Positions 11,401 to 21,476 of a stretch of DNA of 64,000 bases are shown here, one piece after another. The notes under the pieces were generated by a model, which was given only the letters and a program-made list of their open reading frames with translations, made no database searches and was not told where the DNA came from. Every line of letters starts with the position of its first letter. The first letter of the stretch is position 1. The translations under genes and the position numbers were made by a program. This stretch comes from Paragordius varius (lineage: Eukaryota; Nematomorpha): positions 12,462,001 to 12,526,000 of the forward strand of contig OZ176050.1 in NCBI GenBank assembly GCA_964247055.1. The letters run 5' to 3'.

Positions 11401-12347
11401 GGCTTGCCAACTTGTTTCCAGGTGTCAAAGCTGATAACACTGATGTCAGCTCCAGTATCATAGATAAACGTTTGTTCTGTGTTGTTTATCATTATTTTTA
11501 CGGTCCATGGTGAGGTTGGCATTGCTTTTCTATGGATCTGGCGGTTGAACAAATTTTTGGCAGTGTTTTTTGATCTACACATTTTTGCGAAGTGATGAGG
11601 TTTTCCGCATTTATTGCAATTGCGGTTCCAGGCAGGACATTTGTTTGGTCCATGGCTATTACCACAACGATTGCACGAATGTGTTAGGGGTTTTGCTGTT
11701 GGCTGTCGTGAACGCATGGCCTTGTTATTATTATTGGTGTGTTGTAATCGATTTAAATTATTACCATTATTATAATTGGTATTATCATTATTGTTATGAA
11801 GGCCAGCCCTGGCAGCCTCGTGTGCTAGTGCGAGATCCACTATCGTTTCTAGAGGCACGGGTTGTCCGTTGATCTCGGCATCGGGATACCTTGAATGTAT
11901 GTCAATTTCCAATTGTGGTTGCCGTAACCCAATGACGAAGGCATCTCGAATCCGTTCCTCTATTGAATCCTTAAATTTTGCCTCTTCGGCTGCGATTTTT
12001 ACCCGTTCTAGAAATTGGGTAAACGATTCGGTGTTGTTCCGCACAAGTCGAAAAAACTCAAATCTGCTTTGGAATTTCGACTTTGTGGGATTGAATACCT
12101 TTAAACCCGTTGCCATTATCTCGGTCCATTCTGCATCTTTTATCTTTTTCGGATAGAGTCGTTGGTTGATTTTGCGTGCCACCATTAGACCTCCATACGC
12201 AAGCAAGGTTGTTTTGAGGGCTTGTTCTGTTACAGGGATATCTTTTGCCTCCATAACATTTGTCATGTACTCAACGTATTCCTCAAACTTAATATTATCA
12301 TTATATTTTTCGATGCATAGGTTAGCGAGATTGATTGGCGTTGTCAT
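8418..12347 (-). CDS. Gag-Pol polyprotein of the second Ty3/gypsy element
   Basis: One frame of 1309 residues fuses gag and pol. In order it shows a gag domain, a poly-Asn linker, two CCHC knuckles (about residues 225-258), aspartic protease with YDTGAD (about 297), reverse transcriptase with YLDDV (about 580), RNase H with ETDAS (about 744), and an integrase with zinc-binding HHCC region and DDE core (about 950-1110). It ends in a poly-Asn/Asp tail and a basic terminus, RRYPERIRRKPVRF. There is no chromodomain or envelope. The fused frame needs no frameshifting. A shortened relative with nearly the same C-terminal tail is at 50993-52447. Confidence 0.95.
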   Translation of the reverse strand: MTTPINLANLCIEKYNDNIKFEEYVEYMTNVMEAKDIPVTEQALKTTLLAYGGLMVARKINQRLYPKKIKDAEWTEIMATGLKVFNPTKSKFQSRFEFFRLVRNNTESFTQFLERVKIAAEEAKFKDSIEERIRDAFVIGLRQPQLEIDIHSRYPDAEINGQPVPLETIVDLALAHEAARAGLHNNNDNTNYNNGNNLNRLQHTNNNNKAMRSRQPTAKPLTHSCNRCGNSHGPNKCPAWNRNCNKCGKPHHFAKMCRSKNTAKNLFNRQIHRKAMPTSPWTVKIMINNTEQTFIYDTGADISVISFDTWKQVGKPNIRPIPPVKAYNNSIVPLLGVTTVTVQINGQNLGNAECCVLKEKLSKAPLICGLDWITRFNIDIPKVRINFLKLDKIIENFPNLFKEELGCYIEPVTIHIAPNASPKVWPCRRVPFPLRAKVENELLRLQKLDILEPIDPNLTPLTWATPTVNVLKANGEVRICSDFRVTINKWLTEDSHIIPTFDDLVSKIGEGQVFTKIDLKDAYLQMPITKESQDLLTIATHKGFFRYKRMPFGLSTAPIIFQRVMDQVIKDCPGTCAYLDDVLVTGKSEQEHLINLNNVLNRLELAGFRLRKDKIKIGEPSVSYLGFEISNKGISPCKNKVKAINDFKKPVDKKSLRSFLGFLTFHERFIPKLQLIVSDLHSLTSKNVRWNWSEKHENCWKAAKELLSEQVFLTPYNPDRKLVIETDASDIGFGCILSHVVNGERKPIAYGSRKCSTAESNYSTIEKELKAIVFALEKFHNFIYGRKFEILTDHLPLVRLINRDRNLKEIQNAKILRWVNRLNDYDFELSYQAGPKNRADYLSRCPSDDNVDTIDRDYMVTRYLRFLNCHNVQLSRDEIRRETVKDKILQKVIKAIHNQDWSDVELAGFTNRKGEISYQYGLVSLNDRIIIPESLQSNVVNYLHSGHNNVETMKAMARFTCFWPKLENDLVRRYSECSACQINKPSLVENPTYHWDPNAAIWERLHIDIAGPVDGYYWLLLIDSSSKWAEGFMLKRVNSVNILHKLEETFARFGFPRTVISDNASYFSNSYFTSTLTNLGIKHVRVTPYHPKSNGMVERLVGTLKGKYRKIKNDNISPQEAFNTTLWSYRNSIHATTKETPFQLLFKRVSQTPLTWINTKATILDAPRPRREFSINQPVMMRNEQNVGWRAGDVVDRTGLLSYSVWDQVNQKIVRKHADQLKHVDLPANSTAPVTPNNSNDSNKDNNNNNNDSSIDNNNNSNDNNDDKINDNNNESSNDNINNNNDNINANPHERRYPERIRRKPVRFS

Positions 12348-12413
12348 GTTCGATTGGGTATCAGTAAGACCTCCACTAGCACTAGCTTAGTTCGGTACTC
12401 GAATTGCCACCAA

Positions 12414-12707
12414 TTTTATCTTTTAAGATAAGAGATAATAAAAGAAATGTGAAAATGAACTGAACTATTTATTTGGTTTTTTAAGGTGTATATATAGCAA
12501 TTTTAACTGTCCATGATTTGCATTATATCAATAAAATTTCAAGTAACAAAGGTTCTATATTTACATATAACACAAAAAATATAAAAAATAATACAATTCA
12601 AATAACGGTGAAAGTTATGATATATAACCAAAGTATGTATTTCACACTTGCATATAACACAGAAAAATATTATAAAAATAAAGTATAACTTTCAGATTTG
12701 CATAACA
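12414..12707 (-). repeat. 5' LTR of the second Ty3/gypsy element
   Basis: This is the second 294-bp LTR, followed by the gttgc target duplication at 12708-12712. Confidence 0.92.
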
Positions 12708-12924
12708 GTTGCCTATTTATTTCCAGGTGTATTCATAGTTTATTACCATTTTAACTAAAGTTGCAAGCAGACGATTAATTTCATACACCCATTATACTTA
12801 TCTGACATTAAACGAAAAACACATACAAGTTAAGTATACCAAAAACTAACGACTCATATTTATCGTTCAACTCTCGTGTTCAATTTTGTGCTTTAAACGG
12901 AACGATTGCGGAAATTATTGCCAT

Positions 12925-13735
12925 CAGAAGAAAAATGTTGTAAGTTATTGTTTACCGGCTAAAACACATGGTGAATATGCTGATTAAAACTGTGAAACAT
13001 GGTTTTATATTAAAAGTTGTGATTTAAATGTGAGAGAGTATGGGTGCTCTGGCAGACTACGCAACTGCGAAGACGCTAAGTTTAAGGGTAATTGAAAGAT
13101 TATCAAACTTAACCAGAATTGACAGAAGCATCATGTGTCACATAAACAAACAATAGATGTCTACGAGCAATGGGAAAGACCAACAAACTCGGTAAATGGG
13201 TCCTAGACAATATAAATAAAGGTCAAATGAAAATCACTAAATGACCTGTAAAATCCTGCTTCAACAAAAATAAACCATTTTTGAATTGACGAGTGATCTG
13301 TAATGGCTTCGTTTAAAAAATCTAAAGCGGATAATTGTAGGTTTCATGCCAAGCCGTTCCATTCACACTAAGGCCACATCGCTTCGGCAAGAAATCATGA
13401 TCTGTGTCTAGTGGGACAAGAGCGGTATTGTGTTTTATAAATTTTTAAAGTTACGTCAATTTTATATATACACCTAGTTAAAACCATGCATTAATTGAAA
13501 AACTACCGGAATGAGCTAGAAAACATGACAGAGCTAGTCTCGCACATATTGAACACCTCACGATTAGATGGGGATTTTTTCTGCCGCTGAACTATTATGA
13601 CGGACATGTGGCTAAACAACTTCGCACACACCCTCGCAGAGCAGTCATTAATTTCGAAGACACAATGGTTTGCCGCAAAATTTATTTTTCCTGGCGTGAC
13701 ATTCATATACTGAGAGATGAGCGAGGTATGTAGAA
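12925..13735 (+). pseudogene. Mariner transposase fossil 1
   Basis: Pieces of a mariner-family transposase can be read in shifting frames in the family's order. They are 'REYGCSGR...CEDAKFKG' (about 13030), 'LGKWVLDNINKGQM' (about 13185), 'MICVWWDKSGIVFYKFLKL' (about 13398), 'FAHTLAEQSL' (about 13620) and 'WFAAK' (about 13665). Many stops and frame changes separate them, so it is an old, dead copy. I could not define its terminal repeats. 12713-12924 and 13736-14009 show no gene. Confidence 0.75.
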
Positions 13736-14009
13736 GTCGATGCCCAATATTTTCTATTAATAATTAATTTCCTTTCAAAATTAGTTTTTTTAAAAACCGT
13801 TAAAATCTTATGAATGCACCTGGTATTACCAAATAATTTTGACTGGAGAATTTGGTGGCATAATTTTGTAGCTATTAATTATGCCAATTTACATTTAATT
13901 TAGATTTAGAATAAAAGTGTAAAAAAATTAATTTATTAGTATATTTAAAATTGATTATTTAATTGGTTATGATTGCACCAACTTTCTCCATAAATGCTAG
14001 TTCGCTACA

Positions 14010-17000
14010 TTACGGTTCATCTGTTTCTCCATTCAAGGGTTGTGCATTTCGATCGCTAGATTTGGCCCTTTTAGGTGTTTTTTTATTTATCATGCTGGAC
14101 AGCGACTTTCGAATTTTGTGAATGACGGATTTTCGTTTTTTAGGTTTAATCACATCGCCGTCTTGAATTGATTTCTCCCCAGTTTCCGAAATTAGTGGGT
14201 CATCAAAAACTTCTTCGGTTGCATTTTCTGAGTTTTTATCAAGCATATCTTGCTAAATATGTAATATGCTTAATAGAGTTATTGAATTGTAATAATGATG
14301 ATATCTTTATAAAAATCTTTTATTTAAGTCACCTCTTCTTTTCGTAATTTCTTTTGGAACTGCTGTAAATGCAATATATCGGAATGACTCATGGAACGTT
14401 TTATTGGAAATTTGCAATTATGCATACCATTTTCTGTTGGTCTTAAGTTGCATATGCGCTGAGAATTTACTATTTTGGTACTAAAATATAGTATATAACT
14501 AATTAATAAAATAGTTTTTATTTGCTATAGGTAAAAAATAATAAAATATTTAAAATAGTACAATATTAGTGACTAGTTCAAACTCAAAAAGAAATTCATT
14601 ATTATCGTTTATATGAGTGGTACAATTAATCTCATTTTCATCTATAAAAATATTAAAAACAAATTAATATTACATAAATGTGCCTGTATTGGTGTGCTAA
14701 GATACAAATTTATTTAATAGTTAAAATATGATAGTGCCATTTATGAAAAAAATTCCACATGTATGATATATCCATCGTCCCGGTTTAGTTTATCTTTGTT
14801 GTAAGGCTTCTTTAATTATTCGATCTTTTTAATGATTATTGATACATGTTACATGTTAAATATTTTAAAATGTATATTAGCAAACCAATGCTCTATGTAA
14901 TATAATTTTTTACAGTATTTTATTATTTTTAGAGTTGTATACCAGATTAATTGTACACACTCATATAATCAGCTCGATATAGAATTTTTTGACAATTATA
15001 AACACTGATACTGTACTGTTTTTTTAATCAGCTATTCCAATAATCTCAATATAGTAATAATTAATTGTAAGGTTAAATTACATGGAAACTTAAAAGTTTA
15101 AAGAAATCATGTAATTATCAGCTTATATACCATAAATACAGAAGCGGATATATGATTTAAGGAGTAATACCATAGGCTTTAAATTTTCAAGTTCTTATTA
15201 AAAGAGACTATTTTTTCAAGGGGTGTCAGTATTTTTTTAAGTTTAAAAATTTAATCAACAACAACATTAAAAATAGTAATACCTTTTTTCATTTTTTTAT
15301 CTCCCCAGAATATAAAATCAATATAGAAGTTTTTATCAAATGTTTCCTACTATAAAACCGCTACAATATTGGTCATATGAGTCTATAAAAAATAAAAATT
15401 TAAGATTTTTCGCCTTTTGCTTCAAATACTTAGTTAATCAAGCAACGAAAATATTGCTACCATTCATTTGCATCATTTCTTGATTAGTTATTTTTGGAGT
15501 AGTTTTTTAAAAGAGCAATTGCAAATATTAATAACCTAAAAAATATATATATAAGGTTCATGCGTTGGCCTTTTAAGATTATTATACAAAAATTTTAAAC
15601 ATATAAAATGGAAAACCCTAATCTCAAACTTTAAGCCATCATGTATTTTTCGATTTCTGTCGTGCAGAAAAAAACAATATATTAAGGTTAAACAAGTTGA
15701 TTGACTTCGCAAAGCTTTCTTTTATTAAAACAAACTTGCACTATTATTAATTTAATCAGTTGTTTGATTTATTGAATATTGGTGTATACATTCTAGCAAA
15801 ACTGTAAAAAATAAAAATAGAAGTCTAATAATTGTTAATTATATTATAGCAAGTCCTGATTGCTTTTTAAGCTAAATGTAATAGCACCTGAATATGTGTA
15901 AGTACATAAAAAATATTGATGTTTACTAATTAAAAAAACTTACATAATTAAAAATATTGCTCTTTACTTATAAATTCTCTAATTTAATCTTTGAACAATT
16001 AACCATTTTTGCTAAAAAATATGGTCAAATAGATCGGCTGGTTCATTTTAATTACATACAGCTAGGGTTGTGCTGACCTGGTTATTTTTGACCATGGTCA
16101 TTTAAAAGAACAGATTGCTGGTAAATTTTTTTTGGAAGAGAAAATTTCAGTTTTAATATATTTTTAATATATAAATTAAATATTTAAATATGATTTAACT
16201 TATAAAATATTAAACACGCATCGTTATAACATTAGCATTTAAGCATATCCAGTTACTTCGAAAAACAAAACAATCAAGCACTTTGCAAAACATGCAATTA
16301 TTCCATAACCAATAAAATGAGAAAACATCTTACATTTGGATATTAATTCATTGATGAAAGAAAGTGTAAAATAAACTAGGTAAAATTTAATTTGAAATAT
16401 CCAGTATTAAAAGCTATGTATTTGAAGATTCAGAAGGCCACAAACATTTGGCAAAAGAAAACAAAATTCTTGGTTTGATTGAAAATATTTGTAAATAATA
16501 AATATCAAAAAAATATATAATAAACTTTTAAAAAAACATGATATTATTAGTGAAACGCTAGTGTCGTACGAACATTATTTTCACAATATAATTTCGCATG
16601 ATAATTACTTAAGTAAAAAGTGGTCATGACCGTGGTCATGACCATGGTCTGATGGGTCTGACCGGACTTTTTTGAAAAAGCAGTCAAATGCACAACCCTA
16701 CATACAGCCTACGAATGACGTACCTTTTTTTTTTTCAAAAAAACAATTTTAAGCTTTATAGTTTTATAGATTTTATCATAAATGAAAATGCTAAGCATAA
16801 AATATATCAATATTTCTTGTCACATCATTACCTATAAAATAATCTTGGGGGTAATGGGGGCGGTTCCTCATCCAATGATATATCTCGAAGGAATTCATCA
16901 TCTACCGGGTAATCTAGCGATTCTAGCACATTTTCACCCCTGTAACCAAATGGCGAAAGTTCAACGTTTGCAATTTGATCGTACATTCTATCACGCCGCT

Positions 17001-19489
17001 GATCCCGACAAATTTTTATATTATTACAAGGTTCCTCCTTATTTTGCTGGATAGATTTTTCCTTTGTGTTAACGGCTTCCTTATTGTTTAAGTTATTCTT
17101 TTCCTTATAAACATCATTTGTAGTGGATTTGTTTGCACTATTCAATTTGTTATGTTGATTTATGTTAAGGTTTATGTTAGGATTTATTTTTGGTTTTTGT
17201 AGACCCATTTCTCGACCGATCAGTGTGGGTGTATTGGTATTTACAATAAAAGTCGTATTAGGAGATTTCATAATCATATTATTTATATTGTTATCATTGT
17301 TAATTTCCTCAATCAAAGGTTTATTCCCAATGTCATTATCATTAGTATTTACAAGAAGATTCCCGCCGTTTTTAGACTGAAAATTATTTTTAAATTTAAA
17401 GGGAGAATTATTCTGAATCAGTATATTATCCTCACTGTGTTGGTTAAAATTAGATTTTTTGCACACTTCAGTCGTCGGTATTTTCTTAGGGAACGGAGTT
17501 AATTCATGGATAGCATTTACACCCATTTTTATACCCGTTGATTTGGTTTCTATTGGTTTAAACCTATTGTTGGATCCCGTATTAACATTATTTTCTTTAA
17601 ATATATTGATCTGATTATTTAAAAATCTCTTTTGTGAACTTTTTGCACCTTCTAATTGTTCATTAGGTTTATTAGTCGGGGTTTGCGGAGTGACGTTTAT
17701 AATTTCATCATATGTCTAAGGGTATATTGTAAAGTGTATATAATTTTATTTTTAACAGTTTAATCATTTTCCTTTAAAATCTATGACCCTTAAATGACCG
17801 CAAAATTTGATTTTCGAACGTTTTGGAAAAAAAACTAAAAATGCTAAAATTAATATATATTCCCATATATTTTATCCTTCTTATAATATGTTACCATATT
17901 AATTATTTCAGGCAGAAACTTAAATTTTATTTTAGTTAAGGGATTAAGCTTTATTATTTTATTCTGGCTTTTGGACAGTCTTTTCTAAAATATTTATAAA
18001 CATAAGTTTAAATCAACTTGCGTAGTTTCATCATTTGATCCCGTATTATTCTTCATCAATTGTTGGAATTCATTTTTCTGATCATATTCAATATCTATTA
18101 ATTAAATATAATAATTAAAAGGCAAGAGCATACATAAAATAAGTTTTTAACCAAAAACATACTATATAATGGATTTTTGGCTGTTTTAAATCGCTCTAAC
18201 TTTGGAATCATTTCTGGATATCTATCAATCGATGGATTGCTAGTAAATATGGTTTGTTTTGTTGCGCTATTCTCGCAATTTGCGTGATCATTGTGCTGCT
18301 TTTTTATAGGATTACTATTCTTAATTTTATTTTCCGTTGGACACATTTCATTTTTATTTTGGGTATTGCAGAAATTCATGTGCACAGCCCCAAATATTAT
18401 AGGTGTTTTGTCTATAATAATATACCATTTACAATTCTAATTCAGCCTATAACAATTCAAATTCACCCTAAAAATTATTTATGTGTTTTCGAACTAATAA
18501 AACTCATTATTTATATGAAATATATCTTTATGGTATAGTTTATTATTTTTTCAGTATTATTTTAATTTAAAACAAAATTTTATTTTTGAAAAATATATAA
18601 AAATAAGGTATTTTTAATCTTAAAAAACATATAATTTATTTTAGGGTGAATTGGAATTGTTCAAGGGTGATTTTAAATTCTTTTAGGGTGAATTTGTATT
18701 ATAAATGGTATACAAAAACACGAGCCACATTTATGTTGGCTTATTCACATTTTTGTTATCCAATTGGCAACACAGTAGTGTTTATATAAAAACAACTAAA
18801 AGTTAAATTAAACAATTTTTTCCATTTGTATATTAAATTATAGACAAAATTTTTTACAACACACGCTACTGTATTATCAAATGGCCAACAATAATGTGAA
18901 TAAGCCAATATAAATGTTTATAATCTATTAGGTTAAATCTTACCACTTTGATCCTTGAGAGGTTTTGCAGAAGTGTTGTTAGTTTTAGGTACTGATAGAA
19001 TTATGGGGGAAGAATTTTCTTTGTGCAATTCCTTTCTAAGCTTAGCCATCTCTATAATATTGTGTGTCCTTAGAGAGCCATCAGTTTGTGAGGAATATGG
19101 AATTCGACCGTTTGATTCGGTTGAACCGGTATACATTTTTAATTTTTCCGCTGAAATTTTATGCCTTAACTTTTCAGACTTAATTTGTGGATTTTTAATG
19201 GATATTGGCAATTCTTTCCTGTCGCTATGCTCCTGGTAGTTCTCAAGCGAATTTTTTACAATTTGATTTGGATTTGGACTTTTAAAGGTTGGTATCTTTA
19301 GAAAAAAGTTAAATCAAAATTAGTTAAAAAAAGGTAGTTTATGGGGTTAGAACAAAGAAATAATACTTTGGATTTATTGTTGGAAGCTTGCGTCGGTTTG
19401 AGATAAGATGGTGTTCTGTTCATATCTTTTGCCCGAAGTGGACTAGCATTTGATTTTGGTGTTTTAAGTACCTGGGATCGTGTGATCAT
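14010..19489 (-). CDS. Unrecognised 691-residue Asn/Lys-rich protein with SH3 ligand
   Basis: I do not recognise the family. Seven exons join in phase on the minus strand: 19367-19489, 18944-19295, 18163-18411, 18018-18094, 16832-17715, 14333-14480 and 14010-14252, totalling 2076 nt. Each boundary has GT and AG. The protein starts MITRSQVLKTPKSN. It is rich in Asn, Lys, Ser and Pro, with no signal peptide or membrane segment, so it is probably intracellular. Near the C-terminal third, EEPPPLPPR is a PxLPPR-type SH3 ligand. Next comes KRSMSHSDILHLQQFQKKLR, a possible phosphosite followed by an amphipathic helix. A basic block, KPKKRKSVIHKIRKSL, could be a nuclear or membrane-binding signal. 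An adaptor or scaffold role is only inference. Introns are 71, 532, 68, 302, 2351 and 80 nt, larger than in TRAP-delta. Two transposons sit in introns 2 and 5. Confidence 0.72.
16063..16700. mobile_element. Non-autonomous hAT element in intron 5 of the unrecognised gene
   Basis: This 638-bp element has inverted ends TAGGGTTGTGC ... GCACAACCCTA. An exact 8-bp target duplication, catacagc, lies at 16055-16062 and 16701-16708. Inside the right end are repeated 'ggtcatgacc' motifs that match 'gaccatggtcat' near the left end. It has no transposase. The rest of intron 5 (14481-16054, 16709-16831) is AT-rich with nothing recognised. Confidence 0.88.
18423..18710. mobile_element. MITE family M1, copy A, in intron 2 of the unrecognised gene
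   Basis: Both ends read TACCATTTAnAATnC with internal 'aattcaccct' motifs. The element is flanked by TA. A second copy, in the opposite orientation, is at 60618-60925. It is non-coding, and the copies have diverged. Confidence 0.7.
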
Positions 19490-20339
19490 TTTAAAAATGA
19501 TAGTTTTTTAAAAAATATTACATCATGACAATAAATGTTGTTAAATAGTGTTAAGACAATATTATTTGTTTTCTTGACCTTCGAAAAAATTAAAACGTGT
19601 TTCTGTTTACCACTTATACAACGTAATTGTTTATATTAAATTAGTCGGCAAATTTTGTAAATTTTAATATATGACGATTCCCACACACTTTATAATGTTC
19701 TTTTATAACCAGTCATACAAGAACCAATATAAGAAACTATTTAAAAAGTTATCATATATTATCCAGCCATGGTTTAAACTAAACTATATATATATATATT
19801 AAATTTTTAATTTAAAACTGAACCAAATGAAAATATTAATTGACACATTTTACCAGTCAAAATCGTCTATTTACCTTATCAGATATTCAGATAAAAAGAT
19901 ATAATATTTAATAAACTTAAGATTAAAACTTTCTTTTCTAATAAGGCTTATTTTTACCGAACCTAGGGTTTTATAAGAACGAGGTTAAAAAGCTTAAATG
20001 GTCCTTATATAAAGTCAGTGTATTAAATTGTGATAAGATTCTAAAAATCTTCAAAAATACTTTAGGGCCTCAAACACATGACTATGATCAGCGCATTAGT
20101 AAAGGAAATGCCAATAGCCATAGTTAAATATTGGTTCATACTTTTGTTGTAAAGTCGTATTTTTGTGGAAATAACGTTCAAGGGGGGGGGGGTTTACTAT
20201 TAAGCGGTGAAAGACACAAAAAACTATTCTTTCTTGCATATGCTAGGCTTTTTATTTGGAAAGCGAAATTCCAGGGGATCTTGACAGGGTCCAATAAAAA
20301 TGCTGTTTATCGTCAGCGTATTCATAAAAAATATTGAAA

Positions 20340-20790
20340 CATCCTATATTGGGTTCGATGGGGCTATTTGTTTTCGAAAGCCTTTAAAACCGCCAATATG
20401 ATAATTTTAAACCATGCCTTAATTAAATGACCGGAATAAGCCAGAAAACATGGCACAGTGATGATGCTTTATGACAATGCTCCTCTACAACAAAATCTAT
20501 GAAAGACGATCGAATACGCTTCGATGGGAAATTCCTTTGCATCAGAACTCTCGGTGCAATCTGACTAATAGCTATGAACATGAATGGGTCTCAATCTTGA
20601 AGAGAAGCATTAAAATAATTAAGAAGTTGATTGAAAAATGGTTTGCCACAAAAGACAATCAGTTTTTCTGGCAAGGAAATTATATAGTGCCGGAGAGATG
20701 GGCGATATGTGTAAAAACAGAGAAACAATATTTTAAATGATATATGTAATTGTTTTCCTTTCAAAATTAGATATTTTTCACAAAACACCT
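20340..20790 (+). pseudogene. Mariner transposase fossil 2
   Basis: The 3' end of a mariner transposase is legible: 'KKLIEKWFATKDNQFFWQG' then 'VPERWAICVKTEKQYFK' and a stop at about 20738-20740. This matches the family's conserved C-terminus. Upstream, 'LKPPI' and 'LYDNAPL' fragments are in broken frames. 'cctttcaaaattag' after the stop also follows fossil 1, so both are probably the same family. 19490-20339 shows no other gene; a G9 run is at 20182-20190. Confidence 0.72.
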
Positions 20791-20978
20791 AAATAACTAA
20801 TTTTTGATGAAATGTATTTTTGGGCCTGAACGGTATATAGGCGCTATATGATATTATTTGTCTTAATATTAAATGCTTTTTATAAAAAATTGCATGAATT
20901 CAGCAAAGAACCTTTAAAAAAATTCTGTGATAGCATCATCTTATAATATAAAATAAAACTATAGATAATGTTTTAGAA

Positions 20979-21445
20979 TTTTGTGATTTTTGTCAAATAA
21001 ATTATCGATGTTTTTATCATCAAAATTGTCTCCATTTGGCGACTCACAAACTGATACGTTCTCCGTAGTAGTTAAGTCAATTTCTATATAGAAATGTTAA
21101 ACAAAATAAATTTTGTTTGAAATTTATACGGTTTGATTCTTTTAACCGGGAGCAACATCTGTTTTACACCCGCGTGTTCGACACCTTCAAATACAATTCT
21201 TATTACTTATAACAATTATTATAATTATCTTTGTTATCTATTTATTTTTCCAAGTTTATTCTATCTTTTATCAGTTTTCTCATTCTTTCAAAAAATGCAC
21301 GAAATTAACTTAGAAAAATATTCCAATTCAATAGGATTCGTATTCTATTTTATTTCATTTTTACTAATTGATATATATTTATGTATTTCTTTTTTAATTA
21401 TTATTATTATTATATTTTTGGTTAAAATTTTTGATTCTTTTTTAG

Positions 21446-21476
<31 letters not shown>

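Larger units (their letters stand above)
8113..12707 (-). mobile_element. Second Ty3/gypsy-type LTR retrotransposon, young, looks whole
   Basis: The two LTRs are 294 bp each and differ by about one base by eye. The 5-bp target duplication gttgc lies at 8108-8112 and 12708-12712. In the element's own direction, the primer-binding-site candidate begins TGGTGGCAATTCGAG, and the polypurine tract AAGGGGGAAG precedes the 3' LTR. The gag-pol frame is continuous, so the element looks whole. LTR similarity implies very recent insertion. Confidence 0.95.

Noticed and set aside
13503-13706. A 67-residue minus-strand frame
   Set aside because: It is antisense to a mariner transposase fossil with recognisable plus-strand pieces.
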